Assembly: GCA_016879935.1 (NCBI GenBank)
Contig: JAACJQ010000219.1
Coordinates: 1-64,000 of the forward strand
Source of the DNA: Archangiaceae bacterium
Lineage (GTDB): Bacteria > Myxococcota > Myxococcia > Myxococcales > Myxococcaceae
Direction of reading: 5' to 3'
DNA: 64,000 bases
Within the stretch, counting starts at the first letter, position 1. Each line of letters begins with the position of its first letter. The position numbers were made by a program, and so were the translations under genes. The notes under the pieces were generated by a model that was not told the DNA's origin, did not search any database, and saw only the letters and a list, made by a program, of their open reading frames with translations. Shown piece by piece: positions 17,371 to 25,700 of this stretch.

Positions 17371-18903
17371 TCAGCGGGTCGTCTTGATGTCGCTCGGCTT
17401 CGGCCCGACCTTCACCGTCGCCTTCTTCTTCAGCGTCACCGTCACGGCCGGGTCGGTCGAATCGGTCAGCGTCGTCTGAAACGGCTCGTACCCGTCGCGT
17501 GAGACCTTCAGCAGCACTGGCAGCTTGTTCTTCTCGACCTTGAGCTCGATGGGCGTCAGCCCCCGTTTGTCACCGGCGAGCTCGACCTCTGCCTCCGAAG
17601 GCTCGGAGCTGAGCGCGTACGTCACGTACTCGACGACCTGCGGCGGCTGCTCGACGACCTTCGGGAGCTCGGGCGGCTTCACGGGCAGCACGGGCGGGTC
17701 GACAGGCTTCGGCGTCTCGTCACCACGGCCCTTCACCACGTACCCGACGACGCCAATCAGCAGCACCGCGACGATGCCGATGCCGGCCCAGAGCCCTGCG
17801 CGCGAGCGGCCTGCCGGGTTCGAGACGGCCTCGGTGCGCGAGTCTCCAGCGGGGAAGACCTGCCCACCCTGCTGCTTGCTGCGGTCGACGGTGGTGGCGC
17901 CCTGCGCATTCTTCGGCAGCCCGCCCGCGTCGAGGTCGGTGAGGCCCGAGTCTTCTTCGAGCGTGCGCGGGTCGGCCTCCTTCGCGATGCGGTCGGCGTA
18001 CAGCCCCTGCATGAACTCGACGAGGTGCGCGTTCGACGCGGGAATCGAGTTCTTGAAGGCGAAGTCTTCGAGCGCCATGCGAAACGCGCCGGCGTCGGCG
18101 TAGCGGTCCTTCACGTCTTTCGCGAGCGACTTGAGCACCACCGCGTCGAGGCCCTTCGGCAACGACGGCTCGACTTCGCTCGGCGGCGGCACCTGGCAGG
18201 CCTTCACCAGCCGCTGCGTCATCAGGTCGTTCTCGCCCTTGAAGAGGCGTTTGCCGGTGAGCAACTCCCACAAGACGATGCCGAGCGCGAAGACGTCACT
18301 GCGCGCGTCGATGTCGAGCCCGTCGGCCTGCTCGGGCGACATGTACGGGAACTTGCCCTTCAGAATGCCCGTCGCCGTGTGCTGCGCGCGGCCGGCGGCT
18401 TTGGCGACGCCGAAGTCGAGGAGCTTCACCGAGCCGTCGAACCCGACGAGCACGTTCTGCGGAGACACGTCGCGGTGCACGAGGCCGAGCGGGTTGCCCT
18501 TCGAGTCCTTCGCTTTGTGCGCGAAGTCGAGGCCTGCGGCGGCGTCGGCGATGACGCGCAGAATGACGCCGAGCGGAACCGGGTGGTTCGCCATGCGTGC
18601 GCGTTTGTCCATGCGGCGCACGTCTTCGCCCGAGACGTATTCCATCTCGATGAAGTGCACGCCGTTCTCGACGCCGAACTCGTTGATGCGCGCGATGTTC
18701 GGGTGGTCGAGGCGCATGGTGATCTTCGCCTCGTCGATGAACATGGCGAAGAACTCCTCGTCCTCGACGAGGTGCGGAAGGATGCGCTTGATGACGACGA
18801 GCTTCTCGAAGCCTTCGGCGCCTTTGCGAGCGAGCAGCACCTGCCCCATGCCACCAGCGGCGATTTTGCGGAGCAGCTCGTACCGGCCGAAGGGAATGCC
18901 CAT
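17371..18903 (-). CDS. Transmembrane Ser/Thr kinase with PEGA-type extracytoplasmic tail
   Basis: A protein of 510 residues. The kinase domain is complete: GRYELLRKIAAGGMGQVLLA glycine loop (6-25), lysine in VVIKRIL near 38, HRDVSPQNV near 143, LLDFGVAK near 160 and FPYMSPEQADG near 185. The activation segment is rich in Thr (HTATGI). One membrane helix is near 369-390 (GIVAVLLIGVVGYVV). It is followed by a proline-rich linker (about 395-425) and a PEGA domain (SSEPSEAEVELAGDKRG, then a second strand pair). PEGA domains are thought to bind at the cell surface. Its C-terminal coding bases recur at 16724-16746. Confidence 0.93.
   Translation of the reverse strand: MGIPFGRYELLRKIAAGGMGQVLLARKGAEGFEKLVVIKRILPHLVEDEEFFAMFIDEAKITMRLDHPNIARINEFGVENGVHFIEMEYVSGEDVRRMDKRARMANHPVPLGVILRVIADAAAGLDFAHKAKDSKGNPLGLVHRDVSPQNVLVGFDGSVKLLDFGVAKAAGRAQHTATGILKGKFPYMSPEQADGLDIDARSDVFALGIVLWELLTGKRLFKGENDLMTQRLVKACQVPPPSEVEPSLPKGLDAVVLKSLAKDVKDRYADAGAFRMALEDFAFKNSIPASNAHLVEFMQGLYADRIAKEADPRTLEEDSGLTDLDAGGLPKNAQGATTVDRSKQQGGQVFPAGDSRTEAVSNPAGRSRAGLWAGIGIVAVLLIGVVGYVVKGRGDETPKPVDPPVLPVKPPELPKVVEQPPQVVEYVTYALSSEPSEAEVELAGDKRGLTPIELKVEKNKLPVLLKVSRDGYEPFQTTLTDSTDPAVTVTLKKKATVKVGPKPSDIKTTR
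17378..17400 (+). repeat. 23-bp repeat, copy B (inside kinase 3' end)
   Basis: This is the partner of 16724-16746, with one mismatch in 23 bp. It lies within the last codons of the minus-strand PEGA kinase, so this is the functional copy, and the other is probably a duplication scar. Confidence 0.7.
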
Positions 18904-18944
18904 GAGAAGGACTTGGAGCCTAGCGCGGCTCCATCAGAAGTGAC

Positions 18945-19699
18945 TCACGACTTCATCCGGTAACCCACGGACAGCATCCGGTGCGCAACGGCCGTCGCCA
19001 CCATCGCGAGCCCGACGAGCAGGCCGAGCCCGAGGAACGAGCCCTCTTCCAGTCCCAGCATGCCGGCGCGCAAGCCTTCGACCATGTGCACGACGGGGTT
19101 GAAGAGGCTGATGGTGCGGAACGGCTCGGGCAGCGCACGCACCGAGTAGAAGACGCCGCCGAGGAACGTGAGCGGCAGCATGAGGAACGTGGGGAAGAAG
19201 TTGATCTGCTCGAACTTCTCCGCCCAGATGCCCGCGATGAGCCCGAGCACCGCGAAGACGTAGGCCGACAGCAGCAGGAAGAGCAGCGTGGTGGCTGCGT
19301 GCGCGAGGTGCCAGCCGGTGAAGACGAGCGCCGCGGCCCAGGTGAGCAAACCGACGAGCAGCCCGCGCACCATGGCGCCCGAGACGAAGCCGATGAGCAG
19401 CTCGGTCGCTCCGAGCGGAGCCACCAGCAGGTCGACGATGGTTCCCTGAATCTTCGTGATGAAGAACGACGACGAGCTGTTGAGGAACGCGTTGTTCGCG
19501 ATGCCGAGGAAGACGAGCCCCGGCACGATGAACGAGACGTAGCTGACGCCGTTCACTTCTCCCTGCCTGCCGCCGAGCGTGTACCCGAAGACGACGAAGT
19601 AGAGCGTGGTGCTGATCAGCGGCTGCAGCACCGTCTGGCCGGGCACGCGCAGGAAGCGGCGCACTTCTTTCTGGAGCAGCGTCTTCGTGCCGATGACGT

Positions 19700-19703
<4 letters not shown>
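18945..19703 (-). CDS. ABC-2 type transporter permease (YadH-like)
   Basis: A protein of 252 residues from a GTG that overlaps the ATPase stop (GTGA). About six membrane helices are visible, with conserved ABC-2 phrases: LQPLISTTLYFVVFGYTLGG, TKIQGTIVDLLVAPLG, PLTFLGGVFYSV and LFNPVVHMVEGLR. Overall it looks like the E. coli YadH family, whose substrate is undefined; ABC-2 systems export drugs, polysaccharides or lipids. It works with the ATPase encoded immediately upstream. Confidence 0.92.
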
Positions 19704-20623
<920 letters not shown>

Positions 20624-20791
20624 GGCGTGCTGATGGCACAGAAGTCACGGTCGATGAACTGAGACGTGGGGAACGTTGCGTCCCACAGGCTGTTCGACCA
20701 GTGGGTCGGCCTCGGCTCGCCGATTGATCAGAAGTCCGCGCACAACCGAGACGAAGGACGTTGCGGTCACTCCATGCTAGCGACTCGACCC

Positions 20792-21196
20792 ATGCGCCGT
20801 TTCAGCCTCGTGCTCTCGCTCCTGCTCGCGACCCAGGCGGTCGCTGCTCCGACGGCGCCTCAGCGTTCCTGGCTCTCGGGCGTCGGCGTCGGCCTGCTCG
20901 GCGTGGGCCTCGGGCTCGCAGGCTTTGGTCTCTCCCAACAGCTCATCGCCTCCGACGCGCGCGCCATCATCGGCGCCTACGGCATTCCTTCTGCCAGTGA
21001 AGCGCCCGCCGTCTCGCTCATGGAGAAGCGCGCCAGCACCGCCAACTCCCTCGCGCTCGGAGGCTTCATCAGCGGCGCCATTCTGCTCGCCGGCGGAATC
21101 GTCTTGCTCGTCCTCGACAAGCCCGCTGCGCCGGTCACGGCCTGGGTGCTGCCGCTCACCAACGGCGCCGCGGCGGGCCTCTCGGCCACGTGGTAG
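20792..21196 (+). CDS. Small exported or membrane protein
   Basis: A protein of 134 residues from the ATG at 20792; an ATG at 20774 in the same frame is possible. The signal peptide is MRRFSLVLSLLLATQAVAA. Two further hydrophobic glycine-rich helices follow (GVGVGLLGVGLGLAGFGL, and GGFISGAILLAGGIVLLVL). No family is recognised. It lies 9 bp upstream of the Nudix gene on the same strand. Confidence 0.6.
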   Translation: MRRFSLVLSLLLATQAVAAPTAPQRSWLSGVGVGLLGVGLGLAGFGLSQQLIASDARAIIGAYGIPSASEAPAVSLMEKRASTANSLALGGFISGAILLAGGIVLLVLDKPAAPVTAWVLPLTNGAAAGLSATW

Positions 21197-21205
21197 TCGG
21201 CCGCC

Positions 21206-21670
21206 ATGCGCATTCCCCGCGGACTGTTCGGCATCGCGAAAGAGGTGCTCCGCCACCTGCTCCGTCGCCCCGTCGTCGGCTTCGTCGTCTTCGCGCGCAC
21301 CCCTGACGGCCGCCTCGTGCTGATTCGCCGCGGAGACACCGGCGAGTGGGCGATGCCCGGCGGCACGCTCGAGTGGGGCGAGACATTTCGTTCGGGCCTG
21401 CCCCGCGAGCTGATGGAAGAAGCCGGCGTCGAGCTCGTCACCGAGGGCGAACTGCTCGGCGTCTACTCCGACCCGTCGCGAGACCCGCGCTTCCACGCCG
21501 TCACCATCGTCTTGAGCGCCACTGTCTCGGAGCCGAAGCGCCCGCCCATGACCCCCATGGAGATTCTCGAGGTGCGCTGCTTCGGCGACGACGAGCTGCC
21601 GTCACCGCTCTCGCACAAGATGGACGACATGCTGAAGCGCGCGAAGTCGAACGAGCGCTTCTGGGAGTGA
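21206..21670 (+). CDS. Nudix hydrolase
   Basis: A protein of 154 residues. The Nudix box GX5EX7REUXEEXGU is perfect at residues 52-74 (GTLEWGE, then RELMEEAGV). These enzymes hydrolyse nucleoside diphosphates linked to another group; the substrate cannot be told. The first 20 residues are basic and amphipathic. It is convergent with the MoxR gene with no gap between the stop codons. Confidence 0.92.
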   Translation: MRIPRGLFGIAKEVLRHLLRRPVVGFVVFARTPDGRLVLIRRGDTGEWAMPGGTLEWGETFRSGLPRELMEEAGVELVTEGELLGVYSDPSRDPRFHAVTIVLSATVSEPKRPPMTPMEILEVRCFGDDELPSPLSHKMDDMLKRAKSNERFWE

Positions 21671-22684
21671 CTACACCTTCACCCGTTCGACGATGCTGTC
21701 GATGAGCTTCACCGACGTCAGCCCTTCGGACTCGGCGGTGAAGTTCGGCAGCACGCGGTGACGCAGCACCGGCCTCGCGAGCGCGCGCACGTCTTCGACC
21801 GACGCGGCGAAGCGGCCCGAGAGAATCGCGCGCGCCTTGGCCCCGATGACGAGGTACTGACTCGCGCGCGGGCCTGCGCCCCACGAGACGTTGCGAGCGA
21901 CGAAGTCGAAGGCTCCTGGCTCTTTCGGGCGCGTCGCACGCACGAGGTCGACGGCGTACTTCACGACGTGGTCTGGCACGGGCACGCGCCGCACGAGGTC
22001 CTGCAGTGAGAGAATCTCCTGCGGCGAGAGCACCTTCGAGAGCGACACCGTCTGCCCGCTCGTCGTCTGCTTCACGATGCGAATCTCTTCATCGGCGCTG
22101 GGGTAGCCGACGTCGACGTAGAACATGAAGCGGTCGAGCTGCGCCTCGGGTAGCGGGTAGGTGCCCTCCTGCTCGATGGGGTTCTGCGTCGCGAAGACGA
22201 GGAACGGCGGGTCGAGGTGCCAGGTGCGGCCCGACGCGGTGACGCGGTACTCCTGCATCGCCTGCAGCAGCGCGGCCTGCGTCTTCGGCGGCGTGCGGTT
22301 CACTTCGTCGGCCAGGACGATGTTCGCGAAGATGGGGCCCTTCATGAAGCGCAGCTCGCGGCGCCCCGTGGAGCGGTCTTCTTCGAGAATGTCGGTGCCC
22401 GTGATGTCGCTCGGCATCAGGTCGGGCGTGAACTGAACGCGGTTGAACGAGAGCGTCAGCACCTCGGCCAGCGTCGAGATGAGCAGCGTCTTGGCGAGGC
22501 CCGGCACACCCACGAAGAGACAGTGGCCCTTCGAGAAGAGGGCGATGAGCAGGTGGTCGACGACTTCCTTCTGGCCGACGACGCGTTTGTCGATTTGCTC
22601 GAGCACGGCGGCTCGCGCGCGCGCGAGCGCCTCCACTGCCTTCAGGTCGTCCGGGGTGCCGAGTCCATTCGAGGTGTCACTCAT
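21671..22684 (-). CDS. MoxR family AAA+ ATPase
   Basis: A protein of 337 residues from the ATG at 22684. Walker A is [10 protein letters not shown] near 55, Walker B is [13 protein letters not shown] near 122, and the sensor region has [20 protein letters not shown] near 160. MoxR ATPases act as chaperones that insert metals or assemble complexes, usually with DUF58 and von Willebrand A partners encoded next to them. None of those partners is here: upstream is the giant lipoprotein gene, downstream the convergent Nudix gene. Confidence 0.93.
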   Translation of the reverse strand: MSDTSNGLGTPDDLKAVEALARARAAVLEQIDKRVVGQKEVVDHLLIALFSKGHCLFVGVPGLAKTLLISTLAEVLTLSFNRVQFTPDLMPSDITGTDILEEDRSTGRRELRFMKGPIFANIVLADEVNRTPPKTQAALLQAMQEYRVTASGRTWHLDPPFLVFATQNPIEQEGTYPLPEAQLDRFMFYVDVGYPSADEEIRIVKQTTSGQTVSLSKVLSPQEILSLQDLVRRVPVPDHVVKYAVDLVRATRPKEPGAFDFVARNVSWGAGPRASQYLVIGAKARAILSGRFAASVEDVRALARPVLRHRVLPNFTAESEGLTSVKLIDSIVERVKV

Positions 22685-22720
22685 GAATGGCGCCGGTTGT
22701 AACCGGCCCCACGCCACCCG

Positions 22721-25700
22721 TCACGGCGCGAACGTGAGGGCGAACACGCTGAACGTGGAGTTGTCACTGCCGCCCTGAGCGCCCCGCGTGAGCTGAAACC
22801 GGGTGTTCGTGGCGCTGCGGTTGTACGTGATGTGGGCCTGCGAGTACGCGAGCGGCGCGCCGGCGACGTTCGTCTCACCACCGCACTGACCGCCGACGCC
22901 CTGACCCGACACGAACGTCCACACGCGGTCGAGCCCCAGAAACTGGTTGCCAAGGTTCTGTGAACCGCTGATGGAGGTGTTCCCGTTGATGGTGACACCG
23001 GGGAACGCCTGAACGGTCGCAAGAGTCGTCGGAATCGTCGGGCGCTCCCAGGCCAGCGCCCCCACCGTCGCGTTGTTGCAGTTCGAGCTGCCGCTCGAGA
23101 GCGCCCGGGTGAAGGTGAGCGTCGTGTCGTTGGTGACGACACTGCGGAAGCGGAACTTGCAGACCTCGGGCCCCGTCGCGCTGCTCATGCGCCCGCTGTG
23201 CAGCACGAAAGCGTCGGCGCTCGCGCCAGGCGCGGTCGTGGTTGCCGTAGCCGACAAACCCGTCGCCGTTCCGGGAGCGGTGGTGCCACGCTCCACCAGT
23301 GCACCCGGCAGCTGCACGGCCTGAACGCTGTAATTCACCGTCGTTGGCCATGCCGACGACCTCAACACCACGTTCGTCGTCGTCGTGAGCTCGGCGGTGA
23401 TGTTGTCGTCCCCACTCAAGGCGGCGGACGAGGTGCCAGCGCTCAGGAGCAGGAAGGTACCGGCCGTCGCAGCGACCGCCTCGCTCAGCGTCAAGGTCTG
23501 GTCACCGGTGGCTGACGCGAGGGTTCCCGAAGACGTGAGCACCACGGCATCGGCGATGGTGACCACCTGCCACCTGACCTCGATGGTCTCCGCACTCGCC
23601 GTCGTCACGCGCTGGCAGGTGACCTCCGTCGCCGCACCATCGAGCCGACACTCGACGCTCGACCGTCCCGGTTCGTTGTTCCCGATGCCCTGCGCGGTGA
23701 CGAAAGAACGCCGGCCGGCAGCCGCTGGAAGGGCAGGCAGCACCAGACATCGCGCTGCACTGGTCGCGCTCGAGGCAGCGCCAGCCTCGATGGTGCATGA
23801 GCCGCGACGAACTGCCGGGTGAATGCTGATGGCCGCGCTGGTTCCAGCGGTGAAGTAACCTGCCGCGTCGGTGGCAATGACGGTGAGCGTGCGCAGCGAG
23901 GCTGGCATTCCACTGGTGCCAGCCGAAAGAGTCACGGTGGCGTTCGTGGGCTCGGCGCTGTGGCCTCGAACGTAGATGGTCGTCGTCGCGCTCCCTGATG
24001 AGATGGGCACGTTCGTCAACGACGCTGCACCAGCGTCGGAGCAATCGCTGGCGAGGTGCAGCGAGTACGAGGTCGCTGGCGGCGAGTTGCCGACAGTCAC
24101 GTTCACGTTGGTGGTGAGGAGCGTGAAGTCCGAACCAGACAGGGTTCGGCGAATCGTGACGCCGATGCAGCTTCGGTAGAGCAGGTCGGTGCTTGCAGGC
24201 GTGACGGTCAGCACGGCGGCCGCAGCGCCCGACACCACCACCTGCGCGGCAGGCGTGGCCGTGAGCGGAGTGGTGACGGTCGTGTCGGTGGCCACGGCGT
24301 TGAAGGTGCCATTCGCGAACGAGTACGCGTAGAGGTCGGGCGATTCACTCTGACCCGCGGCAATCTGAAACGCGCCCGTCACCGGGGTGGTGCAGCCCAC
24401 GTCGGTGAAGAACCGGAAACCCGTCGCGACCAGCGGCGCAAACGAGAGGGTGCGGGCCGGAACGGTAGCGACGACGTTCGTTCCATCGGTCACTTGCACC
24501 CTGAACGCCGACGAACAGGTGAAGCGGCTCAGCGTTGCTGGCGGAGCGGCGCCCGGCTTCCAGCGCAGCGCCGTCGCGACAGGCGTGGTGATGGTCCAGT
24601 TCTGGGTCGCAGAGGGCGAGGTACCGACCGTCAACGGCACCGACCCGCCAGCCATCGTGTTCTTGAAGAAGAAGGTGCCAGTCGTTGCCGTTCCAGCGAC
24701 GAGGTCGGTGACGACGGTGGTGCACGTCATGTCAGAGAAGAACGTCGCGTTCGCCATCGAGAGCGCCTGAGGTCCGAGCGCGGCTGCGTTGCCTGAAGCA
24801 TCGGTACCGTTCACCGTCACGGCCGGGCTGCAGGTGTTGCCTGCGAGGCTCGTGGGCGTCGTGGTGAAGGTGATGCTCGCCAGCGCACCGACGCCGACCG
24901 AGGTGGTGGTGTTCGCCGGCGCACTCAACGGGTTGCTCGCCGTCGCGATGGTGATGGTGCCCACCTTGCGCAACCGCACGCTGAAGGTCGCGCTCGAGGC
25001 CCCTGCGGCGATGTCGACGTTCAACGTGCCCGACGCTCCGGTCGACGAGCAGCCCATGCCGGTGAACAGGAGCGCCTCGTTCGAAGCCGCGGGCGTCGCC
25101 GCCGTTCCCGTCGCCGTCACCACCACCGTGCGCAGCGCACCGACCGCCGGGTGGTCTCCCGAATCGAGCCGGTTCACCGTGAAGCCCACGCAATCTCCCG
25201 CTGTGTTCGTCATCGGGAAGTCGTTGCGGGTCAGCTTCGCTTCGACGCCCGCGATGATGTTGAGCGCGAGGCTCGCGCGGCCCGAAGCGCCGACCGACGG
25301 CGTCGCCTGCACCGTCACCATGCCCAGCACCGCGGGGAGCGGTTTGAACCAGAACGAGCCGACGCCCATGGCCGGCACGCTCACGGAGTTGACGGTGCCT
25401 CCGGTGCACATCGCGTTCGTGAAGAAGGTGCCCACCGACATCACCGAGGTCGAGAGCGAGACCGTCTCGGCCGTCGACACGCGGTTGCCGCCGACGTCGA
25501 GCGCCTCGACCTGGAACGGCACGCACCCGTCGTACTGCTGGTCGCCCGTCGGAGGGCTCACGTAGGCGACGTGGTCGACGTTGCCCGCGCCCACCGTGGT
25601 GGTGCCGACGGCCGAGGTGAGGCTGGCACCCGTCACGGTGAAGGTGAGCGAACCGGGCGCGCGTGGGCTGTACGAGAACGTCGTCGAGTTCGCCGTGCCG

